Assembly (NCBI GenBank): GCA_016795105.1 | Contig: JAEUIH010000007.1 | Location: 124,001 to 188,000 of the forward strand | Direction: 5' to 3' | Origin: Planctomyces sp. | GTDB lineage: Bacteria; Planctomycetota; Planctomycetia; Planctomycetales; Planctomycetaceae | DNA: 64,000 bases | Shown: piece after piece, positions 26,436 through 35,393 of the stretch | Position numbering within the stretch: the stretch's first letter is position 1 | Layout of the letters: the number at the start of each line of letters is the position of its first letter | Translations under genes and position numbers: made by a program | The notes under the pieces: model-generated | Told to the model about the DNA's origin: nothing | The model's input: only the letters and a program-made list of their open reading frames with translations | Database searches by the model: none

Positions 26436-27386
26436 TTAAATTCCGGAACCCGCCGTATAGTCGTCGGCTCTAAGTTTAGCCTGCGAGACGTTACTTTCCG
26501 GAGGAACGCTCTTTGTCAGCCATACGTTGCCACCAATGACCGTGCCTCGACCGATCGTAATTCTGCCGAGGATGGTTGCTCCGGCATAGATCACAACATC
26601 GTCCTCGACGATCGGATGTCGAGCATTCCCTTTGATCAGAGCCCCGTTTTCATCGACCGGGAATCGTTTCGCTCCGAGAGTGACGGCCTGATAAAGTCGG
26701 ACTCGCTCTCCAATTACAGCGGTCTCACCGATCACCACGCCGGTACCATGATCGATGAAAAAGCTCCGTCCGATCGTGGCACCTGGGTGAATGTCTATCC
26801 CGGTGACCGAATGCGAGATCTCTGCAATGATGCGAGCAACAAGTGGTACGCCCAGTAGATACAGTTCATGCGCCAGACGATGATGAATCATGGCCGTAAT
26901 CCCTGGATAGCAGGCCAACACTTCATCCGGGCTGCGGGCTGCCGGATCACCTTCATAGGCTGCCTGAATGTCGCTCTCCAGAAACTGTCGAATCTGTGGA
27001 AGCCTCTTTCCAAACTCCTGAGCAATCAGTACTGCTTTACTTCTGAGTTCTTCGTTGCCGCTGTCCTGGGAAAGGAAGAACAGTTCCCGATGAATCTGAT
27101 CGACAAGCTCCCGCAGTGCAGAATCCAGCGTGTGTCCAACAAAGTAGTCAACGTTTTCGTAGGCGAGGTCACGCCATCCCAGTCGATTTGGAAACAACGC
27201 AGCACTGAGTCCGTCCACGACACTGGTGAGTGATCGCCGCGATGGAAGTCGGGCAGGTCGCTGAACCCTGTTTCTGGCGGCCAGCGATGCATCGCGCAAC
27301 TGGCGCAGCTCTGCTACGATGGGCTGAATCTCCAAAGCCGGATTTGAGCACAACCCGGGATCTGCCTTATGAACCTGATCTGTCAT
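26436..27386 (-). CDS. cysE: Serine O-acetyltransferase
   Basis: This 316-residue enzyme transfers acetyl from acetyl-CoA to L-serine, the first step of cysteine synthesis. The N-terminal helical region includes DPAARSPDEVLACYPGITAMIHHRLAHELY, with the family core DPA...PG..A...HR.AH. The C-terminal left-handed beta-helix has hexapeptide repeats (IHPGATIGRSFFIDHGTGVV, IGETAVIGERVRLYQ, PIVEDDVVIYAGATILG) with the catalytic His in the DHGTG loop. It resembles the longer EpsC-type form. The stop is 32 bases from the convergent lipoprotein gene. Confidence 0.95.
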   Translation of the reverse strand: MTDQVHKADPGLCSNPALEIQPIVAELRQLRDASLAARNRVQRPARLPSRRSLTSVVDGLSAALFPNRLGWRDLAYENVDYFVGHTLDSALRELVDQIHRELFFLSQDSGNEELRSKAVLIAQEFGKRLPQIRQFLESDIQAAYEGDPAARSPDEVLACYPGITAMIHHRLAHELYLLGVPLVARIIAEISHSVTGIDIHPGATIGRSFFIDHGTGVVIGETAVIGERVRLYQAVTLGAKRFPVDENGALIKGNARHPIVEDDVVIYAGATILGRITIGRGTVIGGNVWLTKSVPPESNVSQAKLRADDYTAGSGI

Positions 27387-27443
27387 GAATTATCGACTTT
27401 CCTGAGTCTGGCTTTCGAGATGTCGCATGGTTTCATCCAGCGT

Positions 27444-27620
27444 CTATTTCACATATTGGTCGACGTCGTGGTTGAGATCTTCCTGCCTGACTCGCGGATG
27501 CTCATCATTAATTCGCTCTCGAACAAGAGTCAGAGAATCAGAAATTCGATCTTTCCAGGCAGACGGGACACGACGAAACTGCAGGATCGAACATTTGCGG
27601 CGGAAACGCAACCGAGGCAC
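27444..27620 (-). CDS. Possible small basic protein
   Basis: This 58-codon frame starting with GTG (27620) ends at TAG (27444-27446). It reads as a plausible protein: a basic N-terminus with FRRKCSILQFRRVPSAWKDR, then SDSLTLVRERINDEHPRVRQ and EDLNHDVDQYVK. The helix-like charged pattern is more protein-like than the competing frames here. It lies 57 bases before cysE on the same strand. No strong ribosome site is visible and the start is uncertain. No family is recognised. Confidence 0.4.
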   Translation of the reverse strand: MPRLRFRRKCSILQFRRVPSAWKDRISDSLTLVRERINDEHPRVRQEDLNHDVDQYVK

Positions 27621-27722
27621 CCAGTCTGTTGATTCTCATGGCCGGCCGGATGTTGATAAAGCACTGACAGACGTTGAGAATGCACCGTCGCTTAGAGAAT
27701 CGTTTCAGGTTCTCGACAAGCG

Positions 27723-27785
27723 TGTGTAAAATGAGTGTTTCCGTAAATGACACGATTGTGTAAACGACAAGCATGTGTGTACACA
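27723..27785. promoter_or_regulatory. TGTGTA half-site cluster before the M42 peptidase gene
   Basis: TGTGTAAA occurs at 27723-27730 and 27757-27764, and the perfect palindrome TGTGTACACA at 27776-27785, all within 100 bases upstream of the peptidase start. This spacing suggests a regulator-binding region, but the regulator is unknown. Confidence 0.35.
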
Positions 27786-27821
27786 ACACGCATGCGTGCA
27801 TAAATACAGGCTCACAAAAGA

Positions 27822-28883
27822 ATGGATAAAAAGATGTCGGACGCCTTCCTGAAAGATCTGCTGTTGACCCCAGGGACATCGGGGGGAGAAGAAAATGTCC
27901 AGGATGTTGTTCGGCAGTTTGTCCGAGAGTTTGCTGACGAAGTCAAAACGGATGTTCACGGAAATGTGATTGTCACAGTGAATCCAGCGGGCAGCCCAAC
28001 GATCCTCCTCGATGCGCATGTGGACCAAATCGGACTGATTGTGCGCCATATTGACTCCAGCGGGTTTATCCGTGTCACACCAGTCGGTGGATGGGATATC
28101 CAGATCCTGCTGGGACAGAAGATGATCGTACACTCCTCCACAGGGATGATCCCTGGAGTGATCGCCCGCAAACCGATTCATCTGCTGGATGTTGACGAAC
28201 GAAAAACGGTACCAAAACTCAAGGACCTCTGGATCGACATCGGATCGGCATCCGAATCGGAAACTCGATCAGTCATCAACATCGGCGACTATGTTACTGC
28301 CGAACCCGGATATCGCGAGCTTCGAAATGGCCGCATTGCAGGCGTGGCAATGGACGACCGCACGGGAATCTGGGTGATTATGAAGGCACTTCAGCAAATT
28401 GCAGCCAAAAAGCCGACCGCGAAAATCGTCGCGGTCTCTGCGGTCCAGGAAGAAATCGGTCTTCGTGGTGCAATGACCAGTGCCTATCAAATCTGCCCGG
28501 ACGTCGCTATCGCTGTGGATGTGACTCATGCCACAGATTGTCCGGGCATCGATCAAAATGAGTTTGGACGGATCGAAATCGGAAAAGGGGCCGTAGTGGT
28601 TCGAGGCCCCAATGTGAACCCACGAGTCTTCCAGTTGCTGATGAAGAAATCGTCGGAACACGGAATTCCCGTACAGATCAATGCACTTGGCCAGCCTGCC
28701 AGCAACGATGCAGCGGCCATTCAGGTGACTCGCGGCGGATGTGCCATGGGACTTGTAACGATTCCCAATCGCTACATGCACAGTCCGGTTGAACTGGTGA
28801 GCAAATCTGATCTCACCGCGGCAGCCGATCTGATCACAGAATTTTGTCTTTCCATTGAACAGGAAACGCCATTTATCCCGTAA
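27822..28883 (+). CDS. M42-family metallo-aminopeptidase
   Basis: This 353-residue cytoplasmic peptidase of the M42 (glutamyl aminopeptidase/tetrahedral aminopeptidase, often labelled cellulase M) family binds two metal ions. Visible elements are TPGTSGGEENVQDVVR, DVHGNVIV, the metal-binding LLDAHVDQIGL, GVAMDDRTG with the bridging Asp, SAVQEEIGLRG with the catalytic Glu pair, DVTHATDCPG and TIPNRYMHSPVE with the last ligand His. The family removes N-terminal residues from short peptides. Start is either 27822 or the Met at 27834; no clear ribosome site decides it. Confidence 0.92.
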   Translation: MDKKMSDAFLKDLLLTPGTSGGEENVQDVVRQFVREFADEVKTDVHGNVIVTVNPAGSPTILLDAHVDQIGLIVRHIDSSGFIRVTPVGGWDIQILLGQKMIVHSSTGMIPGVIARKPIHLLDVDERKTVPKLKDLWIDIGSASESETRSVINIGDYVTAEPGYRELRNGRIAGVAMDDRTGIWVIMKALQQIAAKKPTAKIVAVSAVQEEIGLRGAMTSAYQICPDVAIAVDVTHATDCPGIDQNEFGRIEIGKGAVVVRGPNVNPRVFQLLMKKSSEHGIPVQINALGQPASNDAAAIQVTRGGCAMGLVTIPNRYMHSPVELVSKSDLTAAADLITEFCLSIEQETPFIP

Positions 28884-29015
28884 AATCTCAGTGGAATGCC
28901 CCTGAACACTGGCGTTGGGGGGGGTCGACTTCAGACTTTTGATGGATCCTGCTATCATTTTGCGTGAGATGTCGGTGGACCGGCACTGAAGTGATTCAAG
29001 AGGAATATTGGCTTA

Positions 29016-31496
29016 ATGGTGTTTCGAATTCTGGGTGAGCTGGCCGCCAGACGCGCACCGCTGATTGTGGTTGCCTGGGTGATTGCACTGCTTTGTGCAA
29101 TCCCTCTCGCCCCCCGCTGGACTGATGTTGTTCAGAACGGAGAATTCGCTTTTCTTCCAGATGATGCTCCCAGCCGCATCGCGGCAGCCGATTTTCGAAA
29201 AGCATTCCCCGATGATATGCTCACCAGCAGCCTCGTTCTTGTCGTTCGGCGAGAAAGTGGTGATTCGGGTTTGCTTCAGGAAGATCGAGACTTCATCTCG
29301 CAGGTCATCGTACCGCGACTCCATGATATCGTCGGTATCCCAATGCCCAAACAGGCAGCTGAGGATGATGCTGCAGCAACCGAAACAACAGAATCTCCGG
29401 CGACACCAACTGGTCGATACTCAGCGATTGTCCATAAGATCGAGTGGTTTGAAGATCGGAAACTTGGCGATCTGCTGGTGAGTGAAGATGGCCAGGCATC
29501 GCTGATCGTTGTGAGCCTGAAAAGCGAATTCCTCGACCAGGCAAACGAGCCGTTCATCGATGAAGTCGAAGCGTATATTGATGAGCTTTACCATACGCCG
29601 GTCGATGCAACCAACCGCAGCCTTCCTGCTGGTCTGGATATTGCAGTCAGTGGCTCCGCAACATTTGGCAGAGACATGATGCGGGAATCGCTTCAGAGTG
29701 CCAAAGCAACAGAGAACCTCACAATCATTCTGGTGATTGTTCTACTCATAGTAATCTACCGAGCACCTCTGCTTGCACTGATTCCTCTGATCACAGTTGC
29801 AGTGTCGACTCACCTGACCATGGCTTTACTTGCGATTGCGGCCAAATATGGAATCGTAAGCCTGTTCAACGGCATCGAAACCTACGTCACTGTGCTCGTT
29901 TATGGAGCCGGGATTGACTATGGGCTTTTCCTCATGGCCCGCTATCGCGAAGAACTCGATGACGGCGCCACGATCGAAGAAGCCGTGATGAAAACGCTGG
30001 CCAATATTGGTCCTGCACTCTGCACAAGTGCCGGCACGTCAATCTTCGGAATTGGCATGATGGTATTTGCAGAGTTTGGCAAGTTCAGACAGGCCGGCCT
30101 TGCGATCACTTTCGGCCTTTCGATCTGTCTCATCGCGTCAATGACTCTGACTCCAGCCATTATCCGAATCCTCGGTTTGTGGGCGTTCTGGCCAAACATG
30201 CCGACTCGGAAGTCAAGAATGGAAAGTAACATTCTTGTCCCGCAAAACTGGATGACGCGGCTGCAGAAAGCAAATCTGCTTCAGGCCGCTTCGCATCGAA
30301 TCGCTGGTCTTCTGGAAACGCGTCCCTGGACAATGTGGATTGCCAGTATCCTGCTGATGTTTCCGTTTTCAGTGATCGGTTTCATCTTTGTCAGCGTGCT
30401 TAGCTACGGGCTCCTTTCCGAATTGCCGGCCGAATCGACGAGCGTTCGTGGGACCACGGCCGTTCAGAAGCATTTTCCTGCGGGTGAAGTTGGACCTGTT
30501 TACGTACTGATTGAAGCGGATCAGGTTGACTTCCGATCCAGATCGCTGTCCCCGGAAAAGCTGATCACGGAACTCACCGATCGTTTGGTTGAAAAACGCG
30601 ACGAACTCGGCCTGCATTCCATTCGGTCACTGTCCTCCCCCAAAGGCCAGCGTGATCAGCGGCGACTGACAATGAGCGAACGAACCGGTCAGCGAAAACT
30701 TGCCCGCGACTACTACGTCAGCAAAGTGAATACCTCTGTTACAAAACTGGACCTGATCTTTAAGAATGACCCGTTTGATATTCACAGTATTCAGGAGTTT
30801 CGACAACTTCGCGCTGAGCTGCCAAATCTGCTGCCGGATGACCTCAAGGACGCAGCGATTTCGTACGTTGGCCCCACTCCTGACATCAGCGATCTTAAAG
30901 ACGTTACCGATCGCGACCAGATCCGGATTGATGTTCTAGTCCTTGTCAGCGTCTATCTGGTGATGATGACCCTCCTCCGGCGCCCCGGAATTTGCGCCTA
31001 TCTCATCATCAGTGTGTTCTACAGCTATATGGCAACCCTCGGCATTACACACTTTGTGTTCTGGTTCATGAATCCTGAAGGCGTCACTGGAATCGACTGG
31101 AAAGTTCCTCTGTTCCTGTTCACGATCCTGATTGCCGTCGGGGTCGACTACAATATCTTCCTGATGGCTCGCATAGACGAAGAGCAAAAAGTGCATGGGC
31201 GTGTCCGTGGGATCATTGTTGCTCTGGACCGCACCGGCAGCATCATTTCCAGCTGCGGGATCATCATGGCAGGTACTTTTTCATCACTGATGGCCGGCAG
31301 TCTGCTCGGTATGGACCAACTGGGGCTGGCACTTTCTGTCGGCACACTTCTCGACACTTTTGTCGTTCGCCCAATCATGGTTCCGTCGTTTATGATTTTG
31401 CTTGTTCAGGGAAGGCTTGGGTGGATCAGCCGGATTGCCGGCTATCGCCATGCTCAGGACACAACGCCAGCAGCCGAAGGACAGGATTCCCGCTGA
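29016..31496 (+). CDS. MMPL/RND-family exporter
   Basis: This 826-residue inner-membrane protein has the RND/MMPL layout: one N-terminal membrane segment, a large periplasmic loop, a block of six segments (LTIILVIVLLIVIYRAPLLA, YGAGIDYGLFLMARYREE), then the same pattern repeated (LVSVYLVMMTLLRRP, AVGVDYNIFLMARIDEEQ). The paired GxDYxxFLxxR motifs are those of MMPL lipid or hydrophobic-molecule exporters driven by proton flow. GAGG lies about 12 bases upstream of the start. The cargo is unknown; lipids or hopanoids are typical for the family. Confidence 0.9.
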   Translation: MVFRILGELAARRAPLIVVAWVIALLCAIPLAPRWTDVVQNGEFAFLPDDAPSRIAAADFRKAFPDDMLTSSLVLVVRRESGDSGLLQEDRDFISQVIVPRLHDIVGIPMPKQAAEDDAAATETTESPATPTGRYSAIVHKIEWFEDRKLGDLLVSEDGQASLIVVSLKSEFLDQANEPFIDEVEAYIDELYHTPVDATNRSLPAGLDIAVSGSATFGRDMMRESLQSAKATENLTIILVIVLLIVIYRAPLLALIPLITVAVSTHLTMALLAIAAKYGIVSLFNGIETYVTVLVYGAGIDYGLFLMARYREELDDGATIEEAVMKTLANIGPALCTSAGTSIFGIGMMVFAEFGKFRQAGLAITFGLSICLIASMTLTPAIIRILGLWAFWPNMPTRKSRMESNILVPQNWMTRLQKANLLQAASHRIAGLLETRPWTMWIASILLMFPFSVIGFIFVSVLSYGLLSELPAESTSVRGTTAVQKHFPAGEVGPVYVLIEADQVDFRSRSLSPEKLITELTDRLVEKRDELGLHSIRSLSSPKGQRDQRRLTMSERTGQRKLARDYYVSKVNTSVTKLDLIFKNDPFDIHSIQEFRQLRAELPNLLPDDLKDAAISYVGPTPDISDLKDVTDRDQIRIDVLVLVSVYLVMMTLLRRPGICAYLIISVFYSYMATLGITHFVFWFMNPEGVTGIDWKVPLFLFTILIAVGVDYNIFLMARIDEEQKVHGRVRGIIVALDRTGSIISSCGIIMAGTFSSLMAGSLLGMDQLGLALSVGTLLDTFVVRPIMVPSFMILLVQGRLGWISRIAGYRHAQDTTPAAEGQDSR

Positions 31497-31515
31497 CTTG
31501 TTCGGAGGTGTCATC

Positions 31516-32200
31516 ATGAGACCTGCCACACACGGGTGGATCGCTGTTTGCACATTGACTTTGATCTTTGGCCAGCAACTTTCGCACATCACGGGAGGAC
31601 TGTTGTGTTCCGACGAGCCACAAGAACGACAGATTTGTCAAGGTCACGATCCCGACGTTGAAATCACAGTACCTACCTCAGGTGGTCTGTCAGCAGACTG
31701 GACTGAACGGCGATACAAGCCTGCCGACATCTGGGGGGTATCAGCCGGTCAGAAAACCTGCAACTGACGTTGCTGGGTCTCCGGCAATCGATGAGTTGAT
31801 CAACGACAAAATACCTGCAGATTTGACAATTGCTCCGCGAGCAGATCGTCGAACCCTGATTCGCAGAGCAACCTTCGACCTCACCGGGCTTCCGCCTTCA
31901 ATGGCTGAGGTGTCAGAGTTCCTGCGGGATTCGCGTTCAGATCAGGAAGCGTTTTCTGCCATTGTGGATCGTCTATTGCAGTCACCCCACTACGGTGAGC
32001 GAATGGCTCAGCACTGGCTCGATATCGTTCGTTATGCTGACTCATCCGGATTTGCGAATGACTATGAGCGTGGAAACGCATGGCGTTATCGTGACTACGT
32101 GGTGCGTGCTTTCAACAGCGACAAGCCGTTCAATGATTTTGTGCGTGAGCAGATCGCTGGAGACGAAATTGATCCTGCCAACCCGGAGGTTCTTGCCAGT
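31516..32200 (+). pseudogene. Decayed PSCyt/PSD1 gene fragment
   Basis: A signal-peptide-like start (MRPATHGWIAVCTLTLIF at 31516) runs in one frame to a six-G run (31733-31738). The homologous protein continues in another frame as GGYQPVRKPATDVAGSPAID, then TLIRRATFDLTGLPPSMAEV, SPHYGERMAQHWLDIVRYAD and FVREQIAGDEIDPANPEVL, all DUF1549. The PSCyt1 haem domain is missing, the middle and DUF1553 are gone, and DUF1549 stops near 32200 where DUF1501 sequence is joined in frame. So there is a frameshift plus at least two deletions. Confidence 0.85.
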
Positions 32201-33459
32201 CGGGAAACTCAGGATGACGACCCACAAGCCGAACAAGCTGCTTCAGCCAATTCTCTGCAACCTCGCAGGGCTCACTTTGAGGCAAAGGCTGTGAGCTGTA
32301 TTTTCCTGATGATGGAAGGCGGCCCATCGCACATCGACACGTTTGATCCCAAGCCCGCTCTGGATCGACTGAACCTCAGCGAATTCGTCCGCGAAGGAAA
32401 GACAAAATCAGCGATGGAGAGTGGGCGACGTTACTACGTTCGCAGCCCGTTTCGATTCCGGAAGGTCGGCAAGTCAGGCGCCGACATGGCCGAAAACTGG
32501 CTCCACCTCGCTGAAGTCGCCGACAATCTCTGTTTCTTCAGAGGCTGTCAGGTCAGCAGTGTCAACCATCCAACAGCCATGTATCAAATGAACTGCGGAA
32601 ACCAGTTCGGCGGTGATCCGTCGATTGGTGCATGGGTCACATATGGGTTGGGATCAGTGAATCAAAATCTTCCGGGGTTTATTGTATTGCCCGAAGTGTC
32701 ATGGCCCCAGGGAAGTGCTCCAAACTGGGGTAATGGATTCCTGCCGGCATTCTTTCAGGGTACACCACTGCGGACTACCGGCAAGCCGATTCTCGATCTC
32801 AGTCCGCCTCGAGGAGTGACTTCTGTGCTCGTATGGCCGCCTATGAACTTGCCTGGAAGATGCAGACAGGGGTTCCCGGTCTTGTGCAGCTCGATCAGGA
32901 AACAGAAATGACTCAGAGAATGTACGGCATCGGAAATGCTGAAACCGACTCTTTTGGCCGGAAATGCCTGATGGCTCGAAGGCTTGTCGAGAAAGGTGTT
33001 CGTCTTGTTCAGTTGTACCACGGGTCCTGGGATAGTCATGACTATATCGAACGAGTACATGGCAATTTGATTCAGTCGGTTGATCAACCCATTGCCGCAC
33101 TCATTCGCGACCTCAGAGAACGTGGATTGCTGGATTCAACACTAATCGTCTGGTGTGGAGAATTTGGCAGGACACCAGACAATGGCATCCGGGGCGGTAC
33201 CGCCTATGGCCGAGACCACAACCCCAATGCGATGACAATCTGGATGGCGGGCGGTGGATGTCGAGCAGGCTCGACCATCGGAGCAACCGATGAGTTGGGG
33301 ATGACCGCCGTTGAAGGCGTTGCTCACGTCAGGGATTTTCACGTGACACTGCTGCGACTCCTCGGAATCGACGACAACCGACTCACGTACTATCACGCCG
33401 GTCGATTCAAGCAACTCAGTCAGTTCGGTGGACAGATCATTGACGAACTTCTGGCCTGA
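32201..33459 (+). pseudogene. Decayed DUF1501 gene fused to the PSD1 fragment
   Basis: DUF1501 sequence without its Tat signal begins after an Ala/Gln-rich junction (FLMMEGGPSHIDTFDPKPAL). It runs to LDLSPPRGVTS near 32820, is broken by a frameshift with loss of roughly 35 residues, and resumes as AAYELAWKMQTG, YGIGNAETDSFGRKCLMARR, IVWCGEFGRTPDN, YGRDHNPNAMTIWMAGGG to a normal end at 33459. The intact paralogue at 862-2343 has the missing helix between these points. Large open frames remain, so the decay looks fairly recent. Confidence 0.85.
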
Positions 33460-33463
33460 AGCA

Positions 33464-34327
33464 CTATTTTGACGATCCCGGTTTTAGTTCCGCTTCCAGA
33501 AATTCGTAGGCTTTGATCAGAGCATCTTTGTTCATCGCTGCCTGAAGGTGATCGGCACCTTCAATCTTGTGAATCTCACAGCGGACCCCGCAATTCTTCA
33601 GGGCATCATGACAGGGCATGCTCCAGGAGATTGGGACCAGCCGATCCGAAGTTCCGTTGTAAAAGAAGAACGGCGGATCGTATTTATCAGCAAACGCAGC
33701 CGATGAAGCAGCCTTGAATTTCTCCGGAACCGTCTGGAGATTTCCTCCCATCCAGTATTCAGCCCAGTTACCGCCGTCGGCCATCACACGAAAGTCCGTG
33801 GGTGCACCACCGGCAACGACTGCCTGGATTCGAGTATCCGTTTGTCCGTTTGATTCCGCTGGCGCTTCTCCTGTTGTCCCCAGAAGACTTACCAGGTGAC
33901 CTCCGGCTGAATAGCCGATGGCACCAATTCGAGCAGGGTCGACTTTATATTCAGACGCATTCGCACGGATCCACTTTACGGCTTCGCGACAATCATCGAT
34001 CTGAGCCGGAAACTTGTGGGCAGGTGCCAGACGATAGTCGATTGCGAAACACACAAAGCCACGTTCCGCGAGTGCCTGCGCATAGCCTCGCAACTGGAGT
34101 CGATTGCCTGATCGCCAGGCACCACCGTGAACCACCAGAACCGCCGGACATATGTCCGCACCCTGCGGAACGAATGCATCCAGAAGAAGCTCTCGATCTT
34201 CCGGACGAGAATAGACAACTTTCTCTCGCAGTTCGAATTCAGCGGGTTCCTCAGATACACGTTCGTCGGCGAACACACCAGCAGACAGTAGAATGACCGG
34301 GACGAGGGCCTTCACAAGATGTCGCAT
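33464..34327 (-). CDS. Exported alpha/beta-hydrolase (BD-FAE/carboxylesterase type)
   Basis: This 287-residue enzyme has a signal peptide (LVKALVPVILLSAGVFA) and a BD-FAE-type hydrolase domain. Visible elements are VVHGGAWRSGN oxyanion motif, IDYRLAPAHKFPAQIDDCREAVKWI, nucleophile GYSAGGHL, an FFYNGTSDRLVP strand with the catalytic Asp, and GADHLQA with the His. Family members hydrolyse short-chain esters, including acetyl or feruloyl groups on polysaccharides. It probably acts in the periplasm or outside. It converges with the decayed PSD1/DUF1501 locus, 5 bases away. Confidence 0.88.
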   Translation of the reverse strand: MRHLVKALVPVILLSAGVFADERVSEEPAEFELREKVVYSRPEDRELLLDAFVPQGADICPAVLVVHGGAWRSGNRLQLRGYAQALAERGFVCFAIDYRLAPAHKFPAQIDDCREAVKWIRANASEYKVDPARIGAIGYSAGGHLVSLLGTTGEAPAESNGQTDTRIQAVVAGGAPTDFRVMADGGNWAEYWMGGNLQTVPEKFKAASSAAFADKYDPPFFFYNGTSDRLVPISWSMPCHDALKNCGVRCEIHKIEGADHLQAAMNKDALIKAYEFLEAELKPGSSK

Positions 34328-34745
34328 CAGAAAATTTCCGGTATTGCAGGGGCAGTTGACAGCTCAGGCACTGACTTGTACGCCTCCGAAATCATAGTCA
34401 GCGATCCACGTTTCTCCAAACACGATAGCAACGGGAACGAACAAAACACTATCCGTCTCACTACCCAGTTTAACGGCGAGCCGCAGGCGTCGGCGCAGCG
34501 TTTAGCGGCGAGCCGCAGGCGTTAGTGCGACGTGTATCGGCCGACGGCAAGCGTCAGTGCAGCGGCGTTCCGACGCCTGCGGCTCGCCGTTAAACTTGAC
34601 CGATGACATCGACACTGCGTGAAATCCGGTGAGGCAACGAAGAGGTGACTGGAATGGGGATGCCTTTCGTAGGTACACTCTGTGGGGCATCGATGATCAG
34701 TTTTTCCTGTACTACACAGTTTTGTTCTCTGGAACGTACTCCACA
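34328..34745. other. Intergenic region with inverted-repeat element
   Basis: About 420 bases between the divergent esterase and DUF3467 genes. It is dominated by the inverted repeat at 34467-34596. No supported gene; a short frame read through it is repeat-derived. Confidence 0.5.
34467..34596. repeat. Palindromic repeat element with 27-bp perfect arms
   Basis: Arms 34467-34493 and 34570-34596 are perfect reverse complements, beginning AGTTTAACGGCGAGCCGC. The interior holds a second direct copy of the GTTTA(A/G)CGGCGAGCCGCAGG core at about 34499-34524 and a partial inverted copy near 34549-34558. The GGCGAGCCGCAGGCGT core is typical of a dispersed repeat rather than a unique operator. Confidence 0.9.
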
Positions 34746-35393
34746 ATGAACTCTCCCTCCCATCCGGAAGGTGTCCCTGGTGACGGACCTCACAGCCAGG
34801 AAATTCGCCATAGTCACATAGGAGCACTTGTTCCGCAGCATGTTGCTCGAGGAACCTTCAGTACAGGGGCAGTTGTACAGCAGGGCCAGTTTGAGTTTAT
34901 TGTGGATTTTCTGCTCCGCATGCAGCAACCACAGCAGGTCGCTGCTCGCATTGTGCTTCCCCCGGCGGTTGTCGCTCAGTTTATTCAGGCGCTGCAGGAC
35001 AATATTCAGAAGTACGAAGATCGATTTGGGCCAATCGTCCTTCCTCCAGCTCAACAGCCACCAGCGAACGCCCCCCGACCTTCGGCGGAAGAGCTTTACG
35101 ATCAACTCAAGATCGCGGAAGATGTGATGTCCGGCAACTACGCGAATGCTGTCATGATCGGCCACTCGGCATCTGAGTTCTCATTTGATTTTATCACTAC
35201 ATTCTTCCCGCGATCTGCAGTTTCACATCGTGTCTTCCTCGCCACACCAAACGCGAAACGGCTGCTCGATTCGCTGAAGCATTCGTTTCAGCAATTTCAG
35301 CAGAGGATCAAAAACCCCTCGCAGCCCCCGATGCCACCACAACCTCCGGCGCCCCCATGGGATCCGTCAGCAACCGACGGTCCTCCGACCTGA
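34746..35393 (+). CDS. Tandem DUF3467 protein
   Basis: This 215-residue cytoplasmic protein has two DUF3467-like units. Unit 1, about residues 22-102, contains QHVARGTFSTGAVVQQGQFE, FIVDFLLRM and QALQDNIQKYEDRFG. Unit 2, about 134-205, contains YANAVMIGHSASEFSFDFIT, RVFLATPNAKRLLDSLKHSF. DUF3467 proteins usually carry one such unit of about 90 residues; its function is unknown. A proline-rich tail (PMPPQPPAPP) ends the protein. The start at 34746 is chosen because the upstream 39 codons are not protein-like. The stop touches the convergent amidohydrolase stop. Confidence 0.75.
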   Translation: MNSPSHPEGVPGDGPHSQEIRHSHIGALVPQHVARGTFSTGAVVQQGQFEFIVDFLLRMQQPQQVAARIVLPPAVVAQFIQALQDNIQKYEDRFGPIVLPPAQQPPANAPRPSAEELYDQLKIAEDVMSGNYANAVMIGHSASEFSFDFITTFFPRSAVSHRVFLATPNAKRLLDSLKHSFQQFQQRIKNPSQPPMPPQPPAPPWDPSATDGPPT

